This document shows, in pieces, positions 36,677 through 48,629 of a stretch of 64,000 nt of DNA. This DNA comes from Prosapia bicincta (taxonomy: Eukaryota; Arthropoda; Insecta; Hemiptera; Cercopidae): NCBI GenBank assembly GCA_036971475.1, contig JBAIZL010000007.1, forward strand, positions 35,960,283-36,024,282, given 5' to 3'. Within the stretch, counting starts at the first letter, position 1. Each line of letters begins with the position of its first letter. The notes beneath the pieces are model-generated. The model did no database searches, was not told where the DNA came from, and saw only the letters and a program-made list of their open reading frames with translations. The position numbers and the translations under genes were made by a program.

Positions 36677-37209
36677 TATAAAGCAAAGCACTGTTTTGTA
36701 CCCCGTTAAATTATTATTTAACTTTTATACAATAACTAATACCGTATAACTAAAAGCAATGGTATAATTGAAAGCAACCAGCTTTTGTTTATATAGCAGC
36801 TTTCTTCTTTGACCAGTTTTAAGTAAAAAGTAACATTTAGCAATGAACAAGACCAAATTGTGACAGCAACGACATACTGATAACGATGTGATATATTGAT
36901 GTTATGTTGGACAGACGCCACTACTCGTCCAAGTTGTGTAACACTGTTAATTGCTTTATCTAATCTACACTATCTGGACATTGCCCCTCGTTCACACGTA
37001 GCATCCAAGACTCCGAAACGGCGGAAGCTGGTTTAAATAAACTTAAAATACGCACATCTCTCAAGTGCGACAGTGCTGTTAAGTTGTATTTCAATTTAGG
37101 CAGAAAATTAATTTCTATACTTAGTTCCTCCTTCCTGTCTTTAAATAAAATGTAACTGTAAAACTTATGAATTGTGACCATAAATGGCTGAAAGAACGTC
37201 ATAAATGTT
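36677..37209. other. No gene seen
   Basis: AT-rich sequence without tandem structure or recognisable coding potential. Confidence 0.5.
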
Positions 37210-39330
37210 CTGTCAAAAAGATCTCCGGGTGTTCTTTCAGAAACATGCGTGCTACTTTTGCAAAGATAAACAGTTCTTTCGTATGTTTTCCTGTGAGTCC
37301 TTTTACAAGACAGAGTATTAATTGTACAGGAGCGAGTGTTACTCTGTTTCTGCTAGAAAAAGAGTCCCTTATGCCTGTATTTCTAAGTATCTCTTCTAAA
37401 ATGCAGAGGATTCCTTTACAGGAGGGAGTGTTCCTTCTGCAAGACAAACAGTTCTTTCGTCTGTATCCCTGTTCATCTTTTCAATAAGATAGAGTATTCA
37501 TTTTGCAAGAGCGAGTGTTACTTGTGCAAGAAAAAGAGTTCTTTCGTCAGTGTTCCTGTGTATCCCTTCTACAAGGCAGAGAGGGTGTTCCTTTCTGTTC
37601 ATTCTGTAAGGCAAACAGTTCTTTCGTCTGTATCCATGTGCATCCTTTCTACAAGGTAGAGAGAGTGTTCCTTTCTGTTCATTCAGAAAGCAAATAGTTC
37701 ATTCGTCTGTATCCATGTGCATCCTTTCTTAAAGGCAGAGTGTTCCTTTCTGTTCATTCAGAAGGCAAACAGTTCTTTCGTCTGTATCCATGTGCATCCT
37801 TTCTTAAAGGCAGAGTGTTCCTTTCTGTTCATTCTGTAAGGCAAACAGTTCTTTCGTCTGTATCCATGTGCATCCTTTCTACAAGGCAGAGAGAGTGTTC
37901 CTTTCTGTTCATTCTGTAAGGCAAACAGTTCTTTCGTCTGTATCCATGTGCATCCTTTCTACAAGGCAGAGAGAGTGTTCCTTTCTGTTCATTCAGAAGG
38001 CAAATAGTTCATTCGTCTGTATCCATGTGCATCCTTTCTTAAAGGCAGAGTGTTCCTTTCTGTTCATTCTGTAAGGCAAACAGTTCTTTCGTCTGTATCC
38101 ATGTGCATCCTTTCTTAAAGGCAGAGTGTTCCTTTCTGTTCATTCTGTAAGGCAAACAGTTCTTTCGTCTGTATCCATGTGCATCCTTTCTACAAGGCAG
38201 AGAGAGTGTTTCTTTCTGTTCATTCAGAAGGCAAATAGTTCATTCGTCTGTATCCATGTGCATCCTTTCTAAAAGGCAGAGAGAGTGTTCCTTTCTGTTC
38301 ATTCAGAAGGCAAATAGTTCATTCGTCTGTATCCATGTGCATCCTTTCTTAAAGGCAGAGTGTTCCTTTCTGTTCATTCTGTAAGGCAAACAGTTCTTTC
38401 GTCTGTATCCATGTGCATCCTTTCTACAAGGCAGAGAGAGTGTTCCTTTCTGTTCATTCAGAAGGCAAATAGTTCATTCGTCTGTATCCATGTGCATCCT
38501 TTCTTAAAGGCAGAGTGTTCCTTTCTGTTCATTCTGTAAGGCAAACAGTTCTTTCGTCTGTATCCATGTGCATCCTTTCTACAAGGCAGAGAGAGTGTTC
38601 CTTTCTGTTCATTCAGAAGGCAAATAGTTCATTCGTCTGTATCCATGTGCATCCTTTCTAAAAGGCAGAGAGAGTGTTCCTTTCTGTTCATTCAGAAGGC
38701 AAACAGTTCATTCGTCTGTATTCCGGACTATACCTTCTACATGGTAGATTGTTTTTTTTCAACTTGTAACGAGAGTATCTTATACGGAGTAAAGATGTCC
38801 TTTTTACAGGATAATGTTTCTTGACCGTGATCGAAGTGACCTCGACGAGTGTTTCTTCTAAATATAATCAGATATTCTCTTTTAGAAGATCGAGTTTTCC
38901 TTCAAAAGATAATAGTTTTCTTTCGACATTTTTCCACTTGGCTCCACGAGTGGTGTTTGTACTTGACAGAGTGTTTTTTCTGGAGGACTAAATGTTTCTT
39001 TGTATTGAGAGTCTTTCTTTCTACAGTACTGAAATTGATTGAAGTTCCTTTTACAAAACAGTGTTCTTTCCTGAGGACCGGAAGTTACTGAGGTTCTGAT
39101 CGTCTGTTCTTTTACAGAACCTGAGAGTGATTGAATGTTCAATTATCAGGATTAAATATTCCTTTTCCAAGATTGTATTCCTTCCTCATTAGTGAAAGTT
39201 CTTTGCCCTTGACAGTTAATTCTTTCTACACGACTAAGTTGGGACTACATGTTCCTTGTAAAGAACTATTCCTTCCGCAGAACCGAACATTACTCTGTTT
39301 TTTCTACAGGTTTGAGAGTGTCCGAATGTT
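37210..39330. repeat. 75-80-bp minisatellite with degenerate edges
   Basis: The core, about 37565-38725, has roughly 15 copies of a unit anchored by GTTCTTTCGTCTGTATCC. Lengths vary from 75 to 80 bp through two independent indels (CTACAAGGCAGAGAGAG vs CTTAAAGGCAGAG; ATTCTGTAAG vs ATTCAGAAG). On both sides the same motifs persist but decay: 37210-37565 has GTTCTTTCGTATG, ACAAGACAGAG and GAGCGAGTGTTAC, and 38725-39330 retains a loose GTTCCTTTT..AAGA rhythm. This looks like a homogenised centre within an older decayed repeat of shorter period. Confidence 0.88.
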
Positions 39331-40269
39331 ACTTGCAATTCACCATTAGCGTTATTAGCTTTGTGTTGTTTGCAAAACCAGGAGGTTTTATATAGCTTCC
39401 TTAAGTCTAGTTATATTAAAAATCCTTTTTAGGAGGCAATAGTCATACTGTCTGATCGCATTATATCACGTTTCTTCGTTTCTCTTTAGAAGTAAAGACT
39501 ATAAAATAATATCTGAAAACTATGTTGATAAACTTTTTATTTTGTTTATTTTTTGTTTTTTAGCGACGTATTTTATGTCTCTCTTGCTACCCCAACCCAA
39601 TACAAGACACATCACTTATTCAGATAAAAGAAAGCCATAATAGCCTACTGATTATCGGTGAGAAACATCTGCACAGGCAACGAAGCGAACAAGAACCTTT
39701 GTAGACTTCATGTAAGGGATCTTGCCCACGCGAGTTCCTGTTTTTATCCTTCATTCTACAATTTGGTGTAACGGTATCATCAGCCGCGTGGTTAGGCCTG
39801 CTTCAGTTATGCGTCGCTTTCCTAATAAGCAAAAATCCTTAAATAACTAAAATAAAGGGGTAATAAACTACACGAGTATTTTAAACCGAATAATTTTAAA
39901 GTATTTTATTTTTTAGTCTCCAAATGGTATCATTTGTTTGAAGAAAATTTTTAATAATTGAAAATATGGTCATTTTTAAAGATTTCATAAAGTTCTTGAA
40001 TTACGAGCTTACCGGCGTTATGCCAGTTCATAGCATCTCTATATTCTTGTTTTGATTAAAACGAATTCTTTTAGGTTTATCCTTAACTGGACGCTATTTT
40101 TTAACTTATTCTATACTTGTACTGTGCTATGTGAACGCATTGGAAGTCTGTAAAATACCAATAAATTAAAACCCTCCCTCGTTTCTATAACGATGTTTGA
40201 AATTAGAAATTTAGGTTCTTATAGAGGCTTCGTAATTTTTGTTCGTACACTATTCTCACAGCATTCAAC
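39331..40269. other. Single-copy-looking DNA with a relative of the 292-bp repeat
   Basis: No gene is recognised. The segment 39712-39810 contains TGTAAGGGATCTTGCCCA and then TTCATTCTACAATTTGGTG, recalling the 292-bp unit (CGTAAGGGACTCTGCCCA and TTCGTTTTACAAGAGAGTG) in the same order. It is probably a dispersed, diverged member of the same family, about 23 kb from the array. Confidence 0.45.
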
Positions 40270-42540
40270 TTTTGTATAACTGACGAGTATACAACAAGAG
40301 ATTTGAGACGCCCTCGAGAAGAGTTCGCCGACTAGTGGAGGGAGAGGGCACAGTGTTTGTTGCGGAGCAGCGAGGATGCAACTTTTGTATAACTGACGAG
40401 TATATATAACAAGAGATTTGAGATGCCCTCGAGAAGAGTTCGCCGACTAGTGGAGGGAGAGGGCACAGTGTTTGTTGCGGAGCAGCGAGGATGCAACTTT
40501 TGTATAACTGACGAGTATATATAACAAGAGATTTGAGATGCCCTCGAGAAGAGTTCGCCGACTAGTGGAGGGAGAGGGCACAGTGTTTGTTGCGGAGCAG
40601 CGAGGATGCAACTTTTGTATAACTGACGAGTATATATAACAATAGATTTGAGATGCCCTCGAGAAGAGTTCGCCGACTAGTGGAGGGAGAGGGCACAGTG
40701 TTTGTTGCGGAGCAGCGAGGATGCAACTTTTGTATAACTGACGAGTATATATAACAAGAGATTTGAGATGCCCTCGAGAAGAGTTCGCCGACTAGTGGAG
40801 GGAGAGGGCACAGTGTTTGTTGCGGAGCAGCGAGGATGCAACTTTTGTATAACTGACGAGTATATATAACAAGAGATTTGAGACGCCCTCGAGAAGAGTT
40901 CGCCGACTTGTGGAGGGAGAGGGCACAGTGTTTGTTGCGGAGCAGCGAGGATGCAACTTTTGTATAACTGACGAGTATATAACGAGATTTGAGATGCCCT
41001 CGAGAAGAGTTCGCCGACTTGTGGAGGGAGAGGGCACAGTGTTTGTTGCGGAGCAGCGAGGATGCAACTTTTGTATAACTGACGAGTATATATAACAAGA
41101 GATTTGAGATGCCCTCGAGAAGAGTTCGCCGACTAGTGGAGGGAGAGGGCACAGTGTTTGTTGCGGAGCAGCGAGGATGCAACTTTTGTATAACTGACGA
41201 GTATATATAACAAGAGATTTGAGATGCCCTCGAGAAGAGTTCGCCGACTAGTGGAGGGAGAGGGCACAGTGTTTGTTGCGGAGCAGCGAGGATGCAACTT
41301 TTGTATAACTGACGAGTATATATAACAAGAGATTTGAGATGCCCTCGAGAAGAGTTCGCCGACTAGTGGAGGGAGAGGGCACAGTGTTTGTTGCGGAGCA
41401 GCGAGGATGCAACTTTTGTATAACTGACGAGTATATATAACAAGAGATTTGAGACGCCCTCGAGAAGAGTTCGCCGACTTGTGGAGGGAGAGGGCACAGT
41501 GTTTGTTGCGGAGCAGCGAGGATGCAACTTTTGTATAACTGACGAGTATATAACGAGATTTGAGATGCCCTCGAGAAGAGTTCGCCGACTAGTGGAGGGA
41601 GAGGGCACAGTGTTTGTTGCGGAGCAGCGAGGATGCAACTTTTGTACAACTGACGAGTATATAACGAGATTTGAGATGCCCTCGAGAAGAGTTCGCCGAC
41701 TAGTGGAGGGAGAGGGCACAGTGTTTGTTGCGGAGCAGCGAGGATGCAACTTTTGTATAACTGACGAGTATATATAACAAGAGATTTGAGACGCCCTCGA
41801 GAAGAGTTCGCCGACTAGTGGAGGGAGAGGGCACAGTGTTTGTTGCGGAGCAGCGAGGATGCAACTTTTGTATAACTGACGAGTATATAACGAGATTTGA
41901 GATGCCCTCGAGAAGAGTTCGCCGACTAGTGGAGGGAGAGGGCACAGCGTTTGTTGCGGAGCAGCGAGGATGCAACTTTTGTATAACTGACGAGTATATA
42001 ACGAGATTTGAGATGCCCTCGAGAAGAGTTCGCCGACTAGTGGAGGGAGAGGGCACAGTGTTTGTTGCGGAGCAGCGAGGATGCAACTTTTGTATAACTG
42101 ACGAGTATATAACGAGATTTGAGATGCCCTCGAGAAGAGTTCGCCGACTAGTGGAGGGAGAGGGCACTGTATTTGTTATGGAACAGCGAGGATGCAACTT
42201 TTGTATAACTGACGAGTATATATAACAAGAGATTTGAGATGCCCTCGAGAAGAGTTCGCCGACTAGTGGAGGGAGAGGGCACAGTGTTTGTTGCGGAGCA
42301 GCGAGGATGCAACTTTTGTATAACTGACGAGTATATAACGAGATTTGAGATGCCCTCGAGAAGAGTTTGCCTACTAGTGGAGGGAGAGGGCACAGTGTTT
42401 GTTGCGGAGCAGCGAGGATGCAACTTTTGTATAACTGACGAGTATATATAACAAGGGATTTGAGATGCCCTCGAGAAGAGTTTGCCTACTAGTGGAGGGA
42501 GAGAGGGCACAGTGTTTGCAATACGTAGAGCAGCGAGAAT
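40270..42540. repeat. 115/111-bp satellite array (about 20 copies)
   Basis: The anchor ATGCAACTTTTGTATAACTG occurs at 40376, 40491, 40606 and 40721 (115 bp). Some units are 111 bp through loss of 4 bp in GAGTATATATAACAAGAG. A 5-unit, 571-bp higher-order block repeats (for example 40910 vs 41481). The unit has almost no stop codons on the minus strand, so long open frames (up to 206 codons) result. With 115-bp units they pass through all three frames. Runs of 111-bp units (37 codons) keep a single frame on both strands. I regard these frames as a property of the repeat. Confidence 0.97.
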
Positions 42541-43180
42541 CAAACAACACAGAGAGCTTTACCTTTTTCAGTTCCTCTATTAGCTCACACTCTTCTTAAA
42601 ATATATCTTGTCAAATTTTCAGTCGTCAATAAAATTCGTCTTTATTCATCCAATCAAGCTCAAATACATATTTTAAAACCTTTATTGGCTGACAATTGAT
42701 TTTTTCGTTTTTTATTATTAATTTATTAAATAATTTAATTTTTAAAAGTTGATGTCTTGATCAGATTCGTTCAGAATGATTATATGTTTGAAATCCAGCA
42801 CTGAGCCATAACTAGAAATCTACTACCCCAGAAGATATATATGAAATTATAAGACAAATGTTCCTTCCAATAATGAAAACTTATAAGAGGTGGATAGAAT
42901 GAGAAATTATAGACCACTATCAGCTTCATAAATTAGAAACGAAATATATAGTAACAAACAAAAATAATAGTCCAACACCTTACATAGAAAGGAAAATGGA
43001 AATTTCCAAGAAAATTAAGTTTTTATTTTACACTTAATATTGTGACTCTACATATTTATATTAATTGTAATTATAATATAAAAAGTAACTTCAATAACAA
43101 TTTTCTTTGTTGAAATCAGTAGGAGCTTATTTTAGAAAAAAATTTGTGTTAGGTTACATGACAATTTTCATTTTCACCAT
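42541..43180. other. AT-rich sequence holding a LINE scrap
   Basis: No gene is visible except the decayed RT-like segment annotated separately at 42831-43020. The right end abuts the 41-bp array. Confidence 0.5.
42831..43020 (+). pseudogene. Decayed LINE-type reverse transcriptase fragment
   Basis: Translated pieces read EDIYEIIRQMF, then YKRG, and after a 1-bp shift DRMRNYRPLSAS, a stop, then PYIERKMEIS in another frame. The order KxGDR..NYRP(L/I)S followed downstream by PYIE is typical of the early fingers region of non-LTR retrotransposon RTs. The fragment is short and frame-broken, and the catalytic YxDD region is absent. The call rests on motif recognition only. Confidence 0.45.
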
Positions 43181-43928
43181 GGGTCGGATTTTCTTACCTA
43201 TATTTACTCATATTACATTATGGGTCGGATTTGCATACCTATATTTACTCACATTACATTATGGGCAGAATTTTCATACCTATATTTACTCATATTACAT
43301 TATGGGTCGGATTTTCGTACCTATATTTACTCGTATTACATTGTAGGTCGGATTTTCTTAACTATATTTACTCGTATTACATTGTGGATCGGATTTTCTT
43401 AACTATATTTACTCGTATTACATTGTAGGTCGGATTTTCTTAACTATATTTACTCGTATTACATTGTAGGTCGGATTTTCTTAACTATATTTACTCGTAT
43501 TACATTGTGGATCGGATTTTCGTACCTATATTTACTCGTATTACATTGTAGGTCGGATTTTCTTAACTATATTTACTCGTATTACATTATGGGTCGGATT
43601 TTCGTACCTATATTTACTCGTATTACATTGTAGGTCGGATTTTCTTAACTATATTTACTCGTATTACATTATGGGTCGGATTTTCGTACCTATATTTACT
43701 CGTATTACATTGTAGGTCGGATTTTCTTAACTATATTTACTCGTATTACATTGTGGATCGGATTTTCTTAACTATATTTACTCGTATTATATTATGGGTC
43801 AGATTTTCGTACCTATATTTACTCATATTACATTATGGGTCGGATTTCCGTGCCTATATTTACTCGTATTACATTATGGGTAGGGTTTTCGTACCTATAT
43901 TTACTCATATTACATTGTGGGTCGAATC
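43181..43928. repeat. 41-bp minisatellite (18 copies)
   Basis: The anchor GGGTCGGATTTTC recurs every 41 bp (43181, 43222, 43263 and on). Variants alternate between ATTATGGGTCGG, ATTGTAGGTCGG and ATTGTGGATCGG, and between CGTACCTATA and CTTAACTATA. The interleaved order suggests multi-unit duplications. Open frames across it are by-products. Confidence 0.96.
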
Positions 43929-45874
43929 ATGTGAGCCTATAACGGTGAATAATAGGTACTTATCATTGTTACTTAAGGTGAGTAATTTTTTTTTTATTTT
44001 AATTTTTGAAGGAGTGTATCGTATATAATCGCTTGCTTCGACTGCTTGGAGTAATTAATAAAGTAGCTCTCTGCAGGATTCCCATTTTTTTTGTTGAATG
44101 CTCACCTACAACTAGAAATGTAATACACGATTTATTATTTAAGTTACAGAAACGCCCTTGATTATTTTGTTGTTGTTGTAAAAATCTATTTAAAAATGTT
44201 TGCACGCAAGAAAGTGCCCCCAAATCGTCCCTCAAATGAGCATTGATCATTGACCTTATTACCGACGTGGCTTGTCTCGGTGAGAAGAAGAAACACATTC
44301 CAATAAGCCTATTAACCTTGACTAACTGGCTGTAGGAGAGCAAACAAACGTCCTGAAACTTTGTAAAACCTGAGCAGACCGGTGGGCTAATGAATGGCGT
44401 TATTAATAGCCTACTAAGAATAGATGCTGCTGCTTTGACGGAGTTACGTTCTCTGATCTTTATTTACGCTTTGTCATATCCTAAAAGTTTATTGTTTTAT
44501 CAGACGTGTTGCTTTTAATGGCCCTTAGAAAGTGGAAGCAATAAATATAAATTTGCTGCTTTTCCATTTAACCACCCGTTCAACCAAATTTCAAATTAAA
44601 GTTTAATTTCAGGAATAGTAATTGTCTGCTAGCTATACGTCACAATTTCGCACTCAAAACACATTACTTGGCTATGTAGAAAACCCTTAGAAACAGAGAT
44701 AATAAAACTTGTTCCTGGCGACACCCCAAAAATTAAACATTTTGAAAGAAGACTAAAGTAACTACAACACGCTCACAAAACTTTATAAAGTTAGAGTTTT
44801 TTTCATTTTATTCTACACTCTATTATACTATGGCTGTAAAGTATCCAGTTCGGATGGATATGGTTATAAAAAAATGAAGTTTGCAGACGTGAGACGACTG
44901 AAGTGGCCTCCATCGCCAGGAGCGGTTGCCACGTATTGTAGTAGACTTTAACTACCCTAACTGATAATGTATAGCTGTGTTGCTATAAAGCTACACTGTA
45001 TTACTAATTACCTCAGTGATCTCATTTTAAAAAAAGCCATGAATGTATAAGGTTTGTTGTTTGTTGGTTGAGGTTAATTGGGTTTCATAATTTTTTTGGG
45101 GGTTAGCACAGGGGGATACTGCTTCTTCTGTGTTGTTGAGAACTTTACACCGCCAGGAAGTTTTTTTTGCAAAGTCAATAGCGTCTAAATGGTCGATAGT
45201 TACCGTATAAATAATAATTTGATCCTTTAAAAACAATTATCCCACAGAATACGACCGTTTTGAATGTTATAGATTTTTATCGCAAAAACAATATATTTGT
45301 ACAACATATCTTCCTACCTTAAGCTCCCCCGCACAACCCTAATCACCAGGCTGCTATTGGTCAACAACGTTTCTGTCTTATTCTACTCAGATTTATTAAA
45401 TATGTCCTCTATTATAAAATCAAAGACTTACGTGGTTGAACATCTTATTCGGTGAGTCGCTGTGTTGACGGATACCTTGACACCCTCGTTCTGATGTACT
45501 TGTATTTCTGTTTCTTCTAACACTCGTTTTCTTAAGAGTTTCTTCAATTACCTTTCATTTACATTTTCCTACTAGTTTATATATTTTCCCTTATAATTAT
45601 TTTCAGTCTTTTAGGTATATTTTTAGTTTAATGATTATATTTATTTTCAAACATAAACCTCACGTATATAAATTATTAATAAAATAATCTAGTTCTGTTG
45701 GAAGTTCCTCAGGAATCACTTCTGTTATTAGACTTAGAATAACTACACTACTTTTTAAGCTCTCTCATTGGGCGCGACGTAAAGAAATGTCAACAAATAC
45801 CTAATATCATAATGCAAGATATATTTAATAACTAAATTAACAACGTTTTAGAATAACAAAGATATCCAACTAAC
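43929..45874. other. Non-repetitive DNA with a candidate exon and conserved-looking blocks
   Basis: This is the longest relatively complex, non-repetitive, GC-balanced stretch apart from the 53-56 kb region. It contains the candidate minus-strand exon at 44106-44329 and a TGAATGGCGTTATTAATAGC block at 44391-44410 that recurs in modified form at 48459. A TGGTCGATAGTTACCG-containing block lies near 45190. No full gene model is supported. Confidence 0.4.
44106..44329 (-). other. Candidate internal exon (unrecognised protein)
   Basis: On the minus strand a strong acceptor (TTTGCTCTCCTACAG, pyrimidine-rich) precedes position 44329, and a consensus donor (TGTAG|GTGAGC) follows 44106. The 224 bp between are open in only one frame, starting QLVKVNRLIGMCFF and including RFLQQQQNNQ. 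The encoded stretch resembles no family I know, and no adjoining exons were identified. The open frame continues past both splice sites, so chance is possible. The same block could instead be a conserved non-coding element. Confidence 0.25.
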
Positions 45875-47908
45875 AAGATAGTGTATTTAGATGGTAATGT
45901 TGTCATCATCATCAGAGGGTAATATCCAGTTGGTTTTGTAGCTATTCAATCTGACGATGACTTCATAAGATAGTGTATTTAGATGTTAATGTTGTCATCA
46001 TCATCAGAGGGTAATATCCAGTTGGTTTTGTAGCTATTCAATCTGACGATGACTTCATAAGATAGTGTATTTAGATGGTAATGTTGTCATCATCATCAGA
46101 GGGTAATATCCAGTTGGTTTTGTAGCTATTCAATCTGACGATGACTTCATAAGATAGTGTATTTAGATGATAATGTTGTCATCATCATCAGAGGGTAATA
46201 TCCAGTTGGTTTTGTAGCTATTCAATCTGACGATGACTTCATAAGATAGTGTATTTAGATGATAATGTTGTCATCATCATCAGAGGGTAATATCCAGTTG
46301 GTTTTGTAGCTATTCAATCTGACGATGACTTCATAAGATAGTGTATTTAGATGATAATGTTGTCATCATCATCAGAGGGTAATATCCAGTTGGTTTTGTA
46401 GCTATTCAATCTGACGATGACTTCATAAGATAGTGTATTTAGATGATAATGTTGTCATCATCATCAGAGGGTAATATCCAGTTGGTTTTGTAGCTATTGA
46501 ATCTGATGATGACTTCATAAGATAGTGTATTTAGATGATAATGTTGTCATCATAATCAGAGGGTAATATCCAGTTGGTTTTGTAGCTATTGAATCTGATA
46601 TCTGATAATGACTTCATAAGATAGTGTATTTAGATGATAATGTTGTCATCATCATCAGAGGGTAATATCCAGTTGGTTTTGTAGCTATTCAATCTGATGA
46701 TGACTTCATAAGATAGTGTATTTAGATGATAATGTTGTCATCATCATCAGAGGGTAATATCCAGTTGGTTTTGTAGCTATTGAATCTGATGATGACTTCA
46801 TAAGATAGTGTATTTAGATGATAATGTTGTCATCATCATCAGAGGGTAATATCCAGTTGGTTTTGTAGCTATTCAATCTGATGATGACTTCATAAGATAG
46901 TGTATTTAGATGATAATGTTGTCATCATCATCAGAGGGTAATATCCAGTTGGTTTTGTAGCTATTCAATCTGCTGATGACTTCATAAGATAGTGTATTTA
47001 GATGATAATGTTGTCATCATCATCAGAGGGTAATATCCAGTTGGTTTTGTAGCTATTGAATCTGATGATGACTTCATAAGATAGTGTATTTAGATGATAA
47101 TGTTGTCATCATCATCAGAGGGTAATATCCAGTTGGTTTTGTAGCTATTCAATCTGATGATGACTTCATAAGATAGTGTATTTAGATGATAATGTTGTCA
47201 TCATCATCAGAGGGTAATATCCAGTTGGTTTTGTAGCTATTCAATCTGATGATGACTTCATAAGATAGTGTATTTAGATGATAATGTTGTCATCATCATC
47301 AGAGGGTAATATCCAGTTGGTTTTGTAGATATTCAATCTGATGATGACTTCATAAGATAGTGTATTTAGATGATAATGTTGTCATCATCATCAGAGGGTA
47401 ATATCCAGTTGGTTTTGTAGCTATTCAATCTGATGATGACTTCACAAGATAGTGTATTTAGATGGTAATGTTGTCATCATCATCAGAGGGTAATACCCAG
47501 TTGGTTTTGTAGCTATTCAATCTGATGATGACTTCATAAGATAGTGTATTTAGATGATAATGTTGTCATCATCATCAGAGGGTAATATCCAGTTGGTTTT
47601 GTAGCTATTGAATCTGATGATGACTTCATAAGATAGTGTATTTAGATGATAATGTTGTCATCATCATCAGAGGGTAATATCCAGTTGGTTTTGTAGCTAT
47701 TCAATCTGATGATGACTTCATAAGGTAGTGTATTTAGATGATAATGTTGTCATCATCATCAGAGGGTAATATCCAGTTGGTTTTGTAGCTATTCAATCTG
47801 ATGATGACTTCACAAGATAGTGTATTTAGATGGTAATGTTGTCATCATCATCAGAGGGTAATATCCAGTTGGTTTTGTAGCTATTCAATCTGACGATGAC
47901 TTCATAAG
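45875..47908. repeat. 92-bp satellite array (22 copies)
   Basis: The anchor AAGATAGTGTATTTAGATG occurs every 92 bp from 45875. One unit near 46590 is longer through a small internal duplication (GATATCTGATAATGAC). Early copies have CTGACGATGAC, most later ones CTGATGATGAC. Each unit contains GTCATCATCATCAGA and its near reverse complement TCTGATGATGAC, so units can pair within or between copies. Confidence 0.97.
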
Positions 47909-48629
47909 GGTGTTATAGATTTAACTTCGTTAATTTAGCTATCAATATATCTGGTACTGTAGTTTTAGGTGTTTGATTAATTTGAATATGGTTACTGTGC
48001 CATTGCATTTTTGTTTCTAAAGAAATGTTATTGGTTAGATATCGAGGTATTTATTATAATAGTTATTTTTGAAACAAACGCATAGATCGAGCTAGATCAT
48101 TTCGGACTTGCTTCTCCCATACTGGGATAAATGCTTCATGCTGTACAAACAGTTTATATTGGTAATGTTATACATTTCGAGACAGGTTTAGGCGAACATT
48201 TAATTAAAGTTGTTTAAAATTATGTTAATTCGTGTCGAAAAATATAACAAAAGTTCGAATTTTACTCCCAAAATCCCCGAAAATGTTTTTACTTGTCAAG
48301 ATTTTTTTAATAAATTTTACTACTAAGACAAGCTCTAGCATTAATGAGCTCAAATTAGTCTTCGTTACTAAAGTTGTCCCAAAAGATTTGGAGTTTTCCA
48401 GGATTTGTAGAACTGGACACGAGTGTAAACAAGAGGCAGCCGGGAAGATATGACTGGATGAATGGCATTTATTAATAGCGCCCACGCATCCCGCATTCCT
48501 ACAATTAATGCATCATCTAAAAATAGAAGAAAACTTTCCTAGTGATGGCGTAACCACTTGGTTGTGTCTAGGCTAGCTTCATCACATAAATATCTTTCTT
48601 ATTGCGCATGCGTCAAAAGTGTTTCCATC
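47909..48629. other. Non-repetitive DNA, no supported gene
   Basis: It contains TGAATGGCATTTATTAATAGC near 48459, echoing 44391-44410. Open frames on both strands at 48225-48485 overlap each other and lack recognisable features. Confidence 0.4.
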
